This document shows positions 48,526-59,565 of a stretch of DNA of 64,000 bases, one piece after another. The DNA comes from Elmis aenea. Lineage: Eukaryota; Arthropoda; Insecta; Coleoptera; Elmidae. Made by a program: the position numbers and the translations under genes. Each line of letters opens with the position of its first letter. The first letter of the stretch is position 1. The stretch spans positions 33,660,788 to 33,724,787 of the forward strand of contig OX393581.1 of assembly GCA_947652605.1 (NCBI GenBank), written 5' to 3'. A model generated the notes under the pieces. That model saw only the letters and a list, made by a program, of their open reading frames with translations, was not told where the DNA came from and ran no database searches.

Positions 48526-48814
48526 AATCCCAGAGTGCGTTTTTCAAACATATTTAATATTGGAACGTCCGAGTTACGAAGAGATTTCCATAGCACACCT
48601 GATCTAGCACATCAGGATTCCTTCTTAAGTAATGAAGTTTCTACCAAAGGCCATCGAAGTCAAGATGATGTCACAATTCTTTGCTCCAGTCGCAATCCTC
48701 CTCCAACGCATCCTCCCCCTCCCCCGCCAAATGTACAAGTTGTTAAAGTTGATGTTTCAAGGGGAACACCGTCTGAGTATGACAATTTGGCTAATAAGGA
48801 AGGTGGAGATGAAG
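48526..48814 (+). CDS. Shank: Shank exon j: proline-rich region
   Basis: A 55-bp intron separates it from exon i (acceptor TTTTACAG). Phase 0 to 1, donor GTAGGA. It encodes NPRVRFSNIFNIGTSELRR, DFHSTPDLAHQDSF, and a polyproline run PPPTHPPPPPPNVQ followed by SEYDNLANKEGGDE (residues 800-895). The STPDL and polyproline segments suggest binding sites for SH3, WW or EVH1 partners. Confidence 0.92.
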
Positions 48815-48897
48815 GTAGGATTATTTTTGAATTCATTCGTGATCGTTTCTGCTTATGTTAGTCATGATGCACTACTTTTTTTAAAATATTGCTTCAG

Positions 48898-49140
48898 GTG
48901 TTGCATCTTCATTTAAACCAACAGCAAGTGCTAAACTGTATGCTTCACCTGAAGATATGAAAACGGTTGGTTACCGATCTCGAAGTTTGCCATCACATTC
49001 CACTCGGGCGCAAGTTCGTAAATCACATAGCATGCGCACTACTTCTAACTTCAAGCCTGTCAATACATCAACACAACCTAGCAAAAATGCCAATCCCTAT
49101 GCTCAACCTATAAGGGCTTCTCGATCACACTCAACTGCAG
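48898..49140 (+). CDS. Shank: Shank exon k: basic Ser-rich segment
   Basis: Phase 1 to 1, 243 nt, acceptor TTGCTTCAG, donor GTAATG. It encodes KLYASPEDMKTVGYRSRSLPS, a motif paralleling VYASVAEMKRNK in exon i, then basic/Ser stretches RKSHSMRTTSNFK and RASRSHSTA (residues 896-976). Arg-x-x-Ser contexts could be kinase or 14-3-3 sites. The exon is frame-neutral if skipped. Confidence 0.92.
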
Positions 49141-50021
49141 GTAATGCCAGAAATAATTAACCAAAATAATTACAAAGTGATATGTGCATGTGCTTTAGCA
49201 CCGCAAGAATTATATAATACATTAACTTGATTGACCATTCTCATTAAAACAACGGTAATATAATATTGTTTTTATAATTTTTTAGAAATGTGGTATAAAA
49301 TAAACAAATTATAAACCTGACCTAACCTTCTTGGCAATTAAAAAAATATATAAAATTCTAGTACACAATATTTACTTTTTGCTTTGAAAATTTAGTACCA
49401 ATTTAGTTGTCACTGATAGTTCACGGTTGCAAAATTCTCTACTTATGGGGCAACAGTGCCTTTTTCATACATAATAACAATGTAATTTGAAAAGTGCTCC
49501 TCCTTAGTCATAATAATTGTTTATATACTGTAATTATTTCAGTCAGTTTATTCCTTTGTAAATAATTTTTTGTTTTTTTATTGAACTAGTGTTTAAACTG
49601 TAAATAAACATTTGTAGCAAAATATAAGTAAAGAATCAATTCAAGGTGATTACATAACTTTATTTTTCTAATGTATTTGTTACACAATATAAAAGCAGGT
49701 CACACATGAACACATGGTATATTATAACATTATGATTACTACTTTATCAATATAATTAAAGTGAAAAATAGTGTAACAATATAAATTTATCTTAGATAAT
49801 GCAATCACTGGCATTGATAAGAAATCCAAAATTAAAAGTTATTTGTTCACTTACATTTTATATAATTTTGCTATTTTTTCACTTGGTTAGCTTAATATTT
49901 GTTAAGCTGGTGTGTAACAGTATTTAAAATAATAGTGTTAATGAAATAAGAATAATTATAGATAATATCTATTTATTCACTGATTTTAATTACATTGCTT
50001 AACAACTCGTTTTGTGTTTAG
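49141..50021 (+). other. Shank intron k-l (0.9 kb)
   Basis: AT-rich; nothing beyond splice sites seen. Confidence 0.8.
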
Positions 50022-50241
50022 GTACCCGTGAAAGGAAGAAAAGGATAAGTATTAATGGTCCAAACAATGTAATGGCACTTTCACAAACTGGTGCTCCACC
50101 TCCTATTCCCGAACCAGACTATAGTTGTAGTGGTTCTGAAGCTGAAAGTGATGATTACCACAAAGATACCAACAAAGTAGCATCTCGATTAAATGCTGTG
50201 CACTTTCAACCAGTTGAAAATAGTGGTAACAGTAATACAAG
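50022..50241 (+). CDS. Shank: Shank exon l: acidic/proline linker
   Basis: Acceptor TTGTGTTTAG, donor GTAAGT; phase 1 to 2. It encodes GTRERKKRISINGPNNV, GAPPPIPEPDYSCSGSEAES and ASRLNAVHFQPVEN (residues 977-1049). PPPIPEPDY followed by an acidic Ser cluster is typical of the disordered Shank middle region; casein kinase 2 type sites are likely. Confidence 0.92.
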
Positions 50242-51373
50242 GTAAGTCTTCGTTTATTAACTGTAACTCATTTGTTATTTAATAAAACCAATTATCTTTT
50301 GTTACTGGTTTTGAATTATGCTTTTAGTAGCTAATTTCAATAACAAGGTTATTTATTGTTCGTGTTCTTTGTTAAATATTGTATAATACTAGAAAGATTT
50401 ATGTACCTATAGAAAAATAATGCATAAAGCTAAATTAAAATTTTAGTGTTACCAATTTTGTAAATTTTTTGGTTGAAACACAAATTTGAGCTACTAAATG
50501 TCTTTGTGACAATTATTATACAATGTATGTTGTAAAAGCCAACAATAACTTTGATAAAAAATTAAATTATTTATTTACAGTGCGCCATGTCAAGGACAAG
50601 TATTTAAACAATGGATTTGTTTATAAAAATTTCATAATTTACTAAAATGTAATTCTTAATTCGTTGTCTTTAACTGTGTAATTTTTAACAAATTAAACTA
50701 AATTATAATAGCACATCCTTGCCAAACTAATTTCATAAACAAAATCAGATTAACATACAAATTTAATAAGCTACAGTGTGAAACCTTTTTGGTTTGTTCT
50801 GTGAATGCAAGAAGCCTGTTAATATCTGTAACCTTAGTAGTAGCTTTTTAATCTCAAACAAAAAGAAAATAAACTTATTACTTTTTAGAAGTGCTTCTAT
50901 AGTCTCATATCTAGATGTTCTAAATGTATTAAAACAAATTTTGCATTGAATAATTATTTTTCACGTGAATTACTAAAAAATAATTTTCAGTTGATTACCA
51001 AAATTAGTGCCAGATAATTAAAATTGCAAAACACTTTCTTGTAATAATTAAGAGAAAGTATTTAACACAATTATTGGTGTACAATAATTTTGTGGGAACT
51101 GCATCATCTTATACTTAATTAACTGGGAAAATTAACCTTTAGATTGTATTAATTGAGCTATTTAAATGAAACTTAACCAATGTTGGTTGCACAATGCTAT
51201 TAATGGTTTCATTTCATGTACTTGAAAGATTTGGTTATTTTAGTGAAACTGACATTTATTAAAAACTATGTCATAATAATTTAAAGAATTCTATTCTAAA
51301 TTCAGTAAATAGTGAGTAAACAGTAAATAGTGAGTAATTTTAACACGATTTTATTGTTGTTTTTTTTTTTCAG
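50242..51373 (+). other. Shank intron l-m (1.1 kb)
   Basis: AT-rich; a duplicated AGTAAATAGTGAGTAA string lies near 51304-51336. No gene or transposon recognised. Confidence 0.75.
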
Positions 51374-51660
51374 TGGTAGTAGTTCTGGAAGTAGTTCTAT
51401 CCCACACAGCTTTAGTGTAGAAGAAATACAAAAAGGTCGTACTCTGTTAAAATCCTCAAAATCATATCCCGATGATTTCTTGAAGAAACAAAACGGAGGA
51501 GATACGGGTGTTGTAGAAGACGCAGATAATAGTTCGTCGGGGGTTAGCTCAGATCAAGAAGTTCCACCTTCAGCTGTATCATCAGAATTACATGAAAGGT
51601 TATCTCACGACCATACCAGTATGACTCTGCCTTCAATGAAATCTCAGCGGCAAAGTACAG
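51374..51660 (+). CDS. Shank: Shank exon m: conserved EEIQKGR segment
   Basis: Acceptor after a T-rich tract (TTTTTTTCAG); donor GTTTGT, a weaker site; phase 2 to 1. It encodes SGSSSGSSSIPHSFSVEEIQ, KGRTLLKSSKSYPDDFLKK, then NSSSGVSSDQEVPPSAVSS and a His/Met-rich end (residues 1050-1145). SVEEIQKGR..KSSKSYP is recognised from the Shank C-terminal half and helps rule out a chance frame. Confidence 0.92.
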
Positions 51661-53533
51661 GTTTGTATTTTTATACAAAGTAATTGAAACGGAAACAAAT
51701 TGTTTTTAACAACATTGCTTTAACTCCTTAATGTACACGCTCGTGATATATGTGAGCGTGCCGTACTGGTAATTTTACATACACTCATGTATGTCATGAG
51801 CGACCGTTGTATGTCATAATACAAATCTTTATCAGCTCGTGCTGTCTCTCACTTTAAAGAATACTTCTTTATAATAGTTTACTATTGCATAGTAGATGTC
51901 GCAGTATCGAATTATTAAAATAATTTTGATGTTATTTTGAATTGTTATGGTTAGCAGGCTTTTTTAAATTGTTGTCTGTGTTACGCAGGTGGACTAAATT
52001 CAAATGTTTTATGAGATATCTCGGTTACCGTAATAGGTGGCAAAAATCTGATTCGGTCTCATGAACTATTTTTTTGAGATGAACATGCTCGGGTTATCAG
52101 ATTTTTTATCACTTTTCATTTTGGCACTACAGATAAAAAATAAAAATTCAACATTTTTGAAAATTGACCACAACTTCATTATTTATAAAAACAGAATTAA
52201 ATGTTATAGAGTTTTTTGTTAACATTTTTATGCTTAGTTTTGATTTTTTTTTCATATTTTTAATTTTTTTAACTACGTTAATTTTTAAGGTTTAGATAAA
52301 ATATTAATTTTTAAAACTTGTGCCCCCCATGCTACGCCACTGAAAATTGTTTTTTTTTTTTAATGTTTATAAAATTCTTTAACAAAGACAATTATTTACC
52401 ATGCCGATTAGGATTTGTTTTAAATAAAATATTTGTTTTTGCCATTTTTAATAACAATTGTTTCAAAAAAGTGCCAACTGTTATACATTGTCGAATTCAG
52501 AATAAAATGCTCTACAAATTGGCGTTAAAATAGAGTTGCCATGCGTCCGGATTTTCCCGGACATGTCCTCTTTTTTCATGTGCCGGGGAAGGTCCAGTAG
52601 GGATTTTGATTGGGTCCGGAATTTTTAAAATTCTGTATAATTGCATGTTTTTGCAGCCATTTGTTGTGTAGCGGCACTTCGTTCTTTGGCGGAACTTCTT
52701 CCATAACGAAGATAGTCACATAGTCATTTTCTGCGAGTGTGCAGTATTAGACGTTTGTAGAGCACAGGATATCTATGAAGCGGGTGGACTAGCGATAGTG
52801 TTAGCGGCCGCAACGCTCATATTAGGGCCAGTTTGATCGAACCCGACAGTAACTTTTTAAGTACGTAGCGCGCGATTCTTTGATAGTGTATTATTTTTCC
52901 TCGTTGTTGATCTGTTCAGGGCCGCATATAGGATTGTGCAGAGTGTGCATCACACTCGGTCCCGCTCCTAGACCGGCCCCGCGCTAACCGTTTAGGGTTT
53001 GCGGGGCCTTGTGCGAAAATAAAAAACACACGCACGAGTTTTTTTTTTTTTAGTTCAGCCTGTTTTTTTTAGTTTTTTTAGTAACATTCTACTTTAACTT
53101 GGCCCTTTATCAAAATATCCGGCCCCTTCTTTTGTTTTCGCACACGGCACCGCAAACCTTAGGACCGTTTACAACCATATTAAATTAATAGTATTAATTT
53201 GTCTAATTCAGTTTTGTTTAATTATCTTTTTCTTGTCTATAATTATACAAATAAAGCAAGCTTGATCTTTACGTCACGTGTCCTAGATTTGTCCTCTTTT
53301 TTGGAACTGTTAATGTCCTAGTTTGTCCTAGATTTTTAACATTACTGTCCTGGTTTAACATTTTAAAACATGGCAACCCTAAGTATGTGCAATGTATGTT
53401 TGTTTTTAACTTATACAATATCTCAAATATTAAAAATATTAGTTCCAAAAATAATTCAGAAATTAAAATGAGACCAATTTTGTTGTTACTCGGTATATTT
53501 TACTGTTTGTTCACAATTGATTTAATTTTACAG
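51661..53533 (+). other. Shank intron m-n (1.9 kb)
   Basis: Contains a hAT-like repeat with another repeat inside it (52531-53381). Nothing else recognised. Confidence 0.7.
52531..53381. mobile_element. hAT-like element, TAGRGTTGCCATG ends, with nested repeat
   Basis: Left end TAGAGTTGCCATGCGTCC and right end CATGGCAACCCTA are inverted repeats. GTCCGGA/GTCCTGG strings recur near both ends (TCCTCTTTTTT also repeats). The middle (about 52915-53180) carries a second, GC-rich repeat with GGGTTTGCGGGGCC facing GCACCGCAAACC, similar to DNA near 14050. Target duplications could not be confirmed. Confidence 0.5.
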
Positions 53534-53808
53534 GGTTATCTCGAAATGCAGTTTCCTTAGCTCAGCTACCGCCTCCCATAGAGGCTGATGCAGATGAAAA
53601 GGAAGAGTTTTGTTTACCTCCTCCTCCTGAATTTGATGCTGTAACGGTTAACCAGTCATCTGGCGATACAGTGTTGGCACCACCACCACAGTTTAGTGAT
53701 AATCGACAAGTGACAAGAGTGCGAATCGTAGGGGCTGTACCGAAAGGTACCGTCGCAGCTGTTAATGCTCAGCCTAAACTGAAACAAGGTAGACTGCATA
53801 GTCAGTGA
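53534..53808 (+). CDS. Shank: Shank exon n: Homer-binding motifs, possible C terminus
   Basis: Acceptor TTTTACAG; starts in phase 1. It encodes GLSRNAVSLAQLPPPIEAD, then two PPxxF Homer EVH1 ligands: PPPEF (53620-53634) and PPPQF (53680-53694), and TRVRIVGAVPKGTVAAVN. As read through, the frame ends QGRLHSQ and TGA at 53806-53808. A GTAGAC donor follows the phase-1 base at 53788, so the exon may instead be spliced to a later exon such as one carrying SAM. Confidence 0.88.
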
Positions 53809-56660
53809 TTTATTAACAAATAACCTGATTAGTGTTTTATATTATGCGTGTTTTTTAATAATGTACCACTTAGAAACAATTTTAGTGCTATATGCATTGT
53901 TTTATCACTACCGCAAGGTACTATGTACATCACATTAAATCTGCTGTTTAGCAGGTAGCGTCAATTGATATATTGTAATAATACTCAACTGCATTAGTTA
54001 CAATCCTGGGATAATATCTTTTTTGGGCATTTTTTCAGAATATTACATAAATTAATTATTTCCTATTAGGATAATTTATTAAATTATTCCACATGAAAAA
54101 AAAGTTTTTGAATTGATGGCCATCATACATTATTTAACTTTTTTAATATTTACAATTACTAGTAAACTCTAAAAAAGTGTTAAAATGTCATTTGATATAC
54201 ATATATTTGAGACTATTATTTTTTTTTTCATTTCTAATTAAGAATTTGTAAACATATGAATGCTACTCTCATTGGAAGAATTTTTTAAAATTTTAAATCT
54301 CAAATTATACTTATATTTTGTGATTAATTTTGTCTTTGACTGAAAATCATTAATAAAAATTGTGTTTCGACTTTGGATTTAAAAACTCCTTTTTATATTG
54401 AAAATTTCAGGACTTTTTGTCTTTTATGGGAATCCAATCTACCCTTGCATTAAATACGGTAATATAAATTTATGTTGTTCTTATTTGAATAAAATAAGAA
54501 TACAGTAGGCCAAAAATTTTTGTAAGACTTAAAAAAAAACAATTAAATGTACCCAAATTATTGAGAGATATTTAAAACAAATTACCAAAATTTTGTTTTA
54601 AATATCATATTTTGTTAATGAATAAGATACTATCCTGTGGACATACTAAAATTTAATTGCTTCTGAGTGCAGATCATTATCTATCTAAAGTGCACTAATA
54701 TTTATCCGTCACATCATTTAACCGAATGTTAGAGCCATCCTGCCAAAATATTACTATTTTTAAAATCAATTAATGTAATTAAATTGCCTATATGATTCAA
54801 TTCAATATTTAGAATGTACTTTTCATATAAGCAAACAAATGTATTTTCAGTAAAAAAAATATGCATGATAAGTTGTTTCATAAATTCATTTAGCTGTTTT
54901 GCTCTTCAAGTGTTTTAATAAAATGTATACTTTATGAGTTGCAATATTAATTTAAATGTTTTGTTGATTAGTAATAGTATATATTAATTTCACTTTCTGA
55001 AGGATCATTTAATGTTCACGTAGATGGAGAGACCTGTATGTGGTACATCACTTTTTAGGGTGTGTGCAATTTTTAATGCACTTTTTGATTTATTAATAAA
55101 TAAAATACAACTCAAGTACCAATTGTTATTTAAAATATTGGACAATTTTTTTGAAATTTAAATTTTTTTTATACTGAAATCATTTTACCTCAACTTATTG
55201 AAAAATATCCTGTATTCAATTTGCTGCGAGTAAAATTTTATTTGAAAAGGCTTTTTAGTACTCGGAATAATCTATATTTGTGAAACACAGTCTGAACATT
55301 CTATTTAGGTACAGTTTAAACTATTCATTATCATTAATAAGAGCGTGTTTTACAAATTTGCTACACAAACAAAAAACTTTTGAATTTATCTAGCAAATTA
55401 AGCATGTATGTCATTTAAACAGTTGAATGGTTAAGCATAATAAACGGCAACAAAATAATTTATTTGACAGTATCTTTTTCTTTATGATTAGAGTAATATA
55501 AATGAATGTAAATTCCAAGCACTGTGACTGATAAACTTGAACATATCTGAAACAACTCAGTTGGTTAAGACATTTTCATATTTGTGACGTGAGTGTTTTC
55601 ACAGATCAACACTTTTTTCATGCTAACTGATTGTTTTCGTTATTTACATTTATGTACATTTGCATTTTACGTGTAATTATTATTAATGAAGAAAAGAATT
55701 ATTGTCATATACATATTTATAAAAACCTATGTTAAACCTCATTTGAATAAGTTTTTTACTTTAAGCAGTACCTATTAGTAATGTTTCAGTTTTTGTTAAA
55801 TAAATTCGTACCTTTAAATACAACTTGATTATTACTTTTGTACAACTGAAAGCATGCTCAAAAAGAATTTAAATGCCTAAAGAGCTAGAATAAGTTGATT
55901 TTAATGAGAATATGTGGTGTAAATATTACTAATATTTTATAAAGAATGGGAACAGTTTTTGTATGACAACTTTTTGTACATTAACTGTAAAAGTTTTCTT
56001 TTAAAACTAATTTTCATATTAGTTTTAACAGAAATGGTTTCATGGTTGTTTAGGATTTGTGTTAGCAGATAAATATTATTTAACATTCCATAATGTTTAT
56101 ACTGTGGAAGTATTAGTGTAACAGAAATAATATTATTTTTCCATGTTTAGAATTTGAGTGAATTACGTGGAGAAAAAAATAATTTTGTTATAATTTAAAT
56201 GGATTGTGAAACTCACAAATATTATTTCTGATGCAACTTTAGCGGCTAAATTATGTATTGTTTGGTTGTAAGTTAAAAGCCATATTTGTAGATGTACCTT
56301 ATAGAAAATAATTTAAATATTTTTGTGATATGACGCTACAAATAATATTTGCAGTATATATTTTGTATATTTTATGTTTCTGTATAAAATTAAGGAATAT
56401 TTATGTGCAACATTAACAACCAGTTAATAAAAACTTCTTTTTAATGATAAAAAACATTCATATACGTATTTGCTTCTACGTGTGGTTGTTATTGTTAATC
56501 TTTATCTATATACCACAATTGCAGCAGAATTGTAATGTTTTTTACCATAATGTTACTTCCATATGTACTGTCACTTGTGCTGCTAGTGAAGAGTCCTTTT
56601 GTACATATATTTAATATTTAATGATGAATATAACATCTAATAAATTATTTGTGTTTTTTT
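53809..56660 (+). other. Probable long 3'UTR of Shank
   Basis: About 2.85 kb free of recognisable transposons and open frames, unusual for this repeat-dense window. It contains several TGTANATA strings (Pumilio-type sites, for example near 55918) and many AATAAA variants. An AATAAA-like TAATAAATTA near 56638 is followed by a GT/T-rich TTGTGTTTTTTT, which could be the cleavage region. This is inference; it could equally be an intron if exon n splices on. Confidence 0.4.
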
Positions 56661-58144
56661 AGTCACAACTGCTTAAAATAATTTTTTTAATGGTTTCATA
56701 ACCATTTTGTTTTACTTGTTCTATTAACTCATTTGGATAATAATAAACAATATTTCTGCAGGAGACAAAGAGCAGAGAGCTGCAAACATGTACAAAATGT
56801 ACATGTTTTAATAATTTTTTAGCAGTAACGTACATGTGGACCGTTTATTATAAAAGTGGTGTAAGTCCATTTCTGAAAAAAATCAAAGATCAATCATTTA
56901 CAGTTTATATACTAAAATATATCACTTGGCTTTCTATATTTAAGGCACAGCTAAAAACAAATTGTGTATATAATTCTACGTCCTCTTTATGTAATTCAAA
57001 CTTTACCATCAAATATGATTGGAAAATAGAAATAGTAAGATATATAGGATTAAAGCATATCAAATTTGTAAAAGAATAAAAAAGACTACTGTTATACAAC
57101 AATATTTTGCAAAGAAGTCGTCCTCAGATTATTTAAGTGTAGACGCAATCCATTCGGATAATTTTATCATTATATTATTCACCATCACAGCTACAATAGT
57201 TTACTGCACAATTAAATTAAATGCTACATACTTTTTAAGATTCAAAATACCGTGTGAGGCGCTTAAAACAGGCCACCCAAATATCTCAGCTGGTACTAAT
57301 GATAGGAAAAAATTTGCTTGGTATATATGATATTGATGGTTTCTTGATAAAAATTTTGATTCTCCGAAGACCTGCAAAATGCACCTGTCAAATTTTTTTC
57401 CAAAAATGATTAAAGTTCTGAGAGGATGGAATTATGAAGCTGCCGGCAAGATGGCCAAAGGTTGTGGATCAAAGTAGTTTAATGAAGTATCCACAATTTA
57501 GAAAAAAACTACCACTTTTTACTGAAACTTCCTACATACATTTTTGGCCAACCTAACATAAAAACGTATTTTTCTTGTTCGTCAAATATGCACCAATATC
57601 TCAAATATTGATGACAAAAATCTGGTAAACCTACGTGCAGGCAACCTACGGTATTATAACGCTCTATACATGATATTTGGGCATGATTTGATAAAATATT
57701 TAGTAATAACTGAATAGTGTAAACAAAAAATTCTAAGAACGTATAAAATATTGTCACAAAGACCCAAATCTTAAAGACAATGTGCGCTTGGGTGGTAGCT
57801 CGGGATTCATAATGAAGCTAATTAATAATTATAATTTTGAGCAGTCTTATTATAAGAACCAGATGAACACACTGACAAACAGAATCTTACAGAACGGTGA
57901 TTTACTGGACCCAGGATAATTACGGCCGGTCGCTCTACTACTGACTCGGAGTCTACAGTTGACTGTCGACTCTCTACTGTCTTCCTATAATTTGGAAAGA
58001 CTATTTTTATCAATATTTATGCTGAGTCAGCTAAAAGACTATGACGTTTCACAAGGAAACACATGAGGCTGTACTTGATGACTTCAGCTCTATTTGCTTG
58101 CTGTGACATAGTTGCAAATTGACTGCATAGTGTAACATGTAACC
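56661..58144. other. Intergenic or intronic DNA
   Basis: No supported gene. An acceptor-like TTTCTGCAG ends at 56760 and, joined to the phase-1 donor at 53788, would add 16 codons ending in TAA; this is a weak alternative Shank end. A CGACTC-rich patch lies near 57950-57980. Frames at 56834-57330 and 57509-57757 resemble nothing known. Confidence 0.4.
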
Positions 58145-58425
58145 CAGGGGTCGGCAATGCGGCGCCAGCGGGCGTGGCGCCCTCTGTGAGATTTTAATGC
58201 GTCCTTACTATATTACACACAAACGGTGTCAGTTCTATGGTACGCTCATAGGCATAGCTAACCAATCGAAATGTGTGAATTTGAACTATGTATTACATCC
58301 ATAAGGCTACTACCGGAAATAAAACCTTTAATATTTAAAAGTTTTTTTTTTTCGGGCGCCCCAAATAACTTTTGAATTTATATTGCGCATTGCGCCCTTA
58401 TTGACAAAAAGGTTGCCGACCCCTG
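58145..58425. mobile_element. hAT MITE, CAGGGGTCGGCAA ends
   Basis: A 281-bp element starting CAGGGGTCGGCAA and ending TTGCCGACCCCTG, a perfect 13-bp inverted repeat. GGCGCCC strings recur near both ends. TGTAACC stands just outside both sides (58138-58144 and 58428-58434), allowing for a 2-bp offset, consistent with an 8-bp duplication. These ends are classic for hAT MITEs. Confidence 0.7.
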
Positions 58426-58621
58426 ATTGTAACCTAATAAACGGAGTTTGCAAATCGGGTAACAACAACAAATTTAAATTATTAAATTTATACAAAATAT
58501 TAGTGTGACAATATACAAATAATTTTTCTACAACATAAGTTACATATACATTATTATTTGTTCACTTATTAGTGAGTTCTTACATCAATATTGTTCACGT
58601 TTTAATTTTAATTTTTAACAT

Positions 58622-59208
58622 TTGCCACAAATGTCTCATTTATATCAGATCTCATTAGTGCTTTATCATATGACCGATGAGAAAGCTTTTACGACCAAAA
58701 CAATTTTCACAAATCTCACATTTATGTGGTTTTCACCAGTGGCTTCTGCAACTAAAATATTTTTCTCAAATGTCACATCTATATGGTTTTTCACCCGTGC
58801 GTATCCTTTTATGAACATTGAGATGGCTTCTGCAAATAAAAATTTCTCACAAATTTCACATCTATATCGTTATTCAGTTATGTGTCTCCTCATATGAGCA
58901 ATGAAAAGGCTTCTTTGAATGTAAAATTTCTCACAGATGTCACATTTATAAGGATTTTCACCTGTGTGTCCTCATATGATCATTGAGGTACTGTCTTAAA
59001 CAAAATAATTTCTCGCAAATGTCATATAAGGTTTTTCACCCGTGTGTATTCTTTTATGAATATTAAGATTCCTTCTTCGACTGTAATTTCTCACACATGT
59101 CACATTGATAAGGTTTTTCTTTTCATCTGTGTCTTCATATGAATATTGAGATTGCCTCTGCAACAGATTTTTTTTCCACAAATGTCACATTGATAAGGGT
59201 TTTCCCAG
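58622..59208 (-). pseudogene. Decayed 3' part of the C2H2 zinc-finger array
   Basis: On the - strand the 84-nt finger period continues for about six more units, but the frame is broken repeatedly. A 2-base loss sits in the linker near 59200 (CATCTGGGAAAACCC in place of a CAT..GGTGAAAAACC linker), further shifts occur near 59110, 59075 and 59030, and a TAA lies in a linker near 58873. Remnants such as NLNIHKRIHTGEKPY are legible in alternating frames. No purifying selection is apparent, so this part is not translated as fingers. Confidence 0.7.
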
Positions 59209-59565
59209 ATGAGTCTTTATATGAACATTGAGACTGCCTCTTTGTGTAAAAAATTTCTCACAAATGTCACATTTATAAGGTTTCTCACCAGTGTGTGTTC
59301 TTTTGTGAATATTAAGATTCCTTTTAAGGCTGAATAATTTCTCACAAATGTCACATTTGTGTGATTTTTCACCTGTGTGTGTTTTCATATGAATATTGAG
59401 ACAACTTCTGTAACTAAAACATTTCTCACAAATGTCACATTGATAAGGTTTTTCACCTGTGTGTATCCTCATATGTAATTTTAACGTTCCTCTATGACTG
59501 ATAAATTTCTCACAAATGTCACACTGATAAGGTTTTTCACCTGTGTGTGTCTTTATATGAACACT
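59206..59565 (-). CDS. Out-of-frame block of four intact C2H2 fingers
   Basis: On the - strand this block reads HIKTHTGEKPYQCDICEKF onward with four complete fingers (recognition stretches SHRGTLK, SYRSCLN, SLKRNLN, TQRGSLN). It is displaced by one base relative to the preceding fingers by a net 4-base CTCT gain near 59562-59572 (GAGAGAGA on the + strand). Either the array is a pseudogene from here on or the sequence has a slip in this short GA run. Confidence 0.5.

Larger units (their letters stand above)
20821..53808 (+). other. Shank: Shank/ProSAP gene, overall extent in window
   Basis: Fourteen exons with GT donors and AG acceptors give one uninterrupted frame of about 1230 residues, listed separately below. 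Shank proteins are master scaffolds of excitatory postsynapses: the ankyrin region and SPN bind actin- and GTPase-related partners, PDZ binds GKAP-type C termini, and PPxxF motifs bind Homer. Intron phases agree at every junction, which strongly supports the chain. The 5' end (start codon and first half of SPN) is not in the recognised set, and the C-terminal SAM domain typical of the family was not found. Introns total about 29 kb and carry many transposons. Confidence 0.93.

Noticed and set aside
56834..57330. Frames of 81 and 103 codons as the missing SAM exon of Shank
   Set aside because: They lack the conserved SAM pattern (aromatic, WL.., LG..LY..F) and compatible splice sites.
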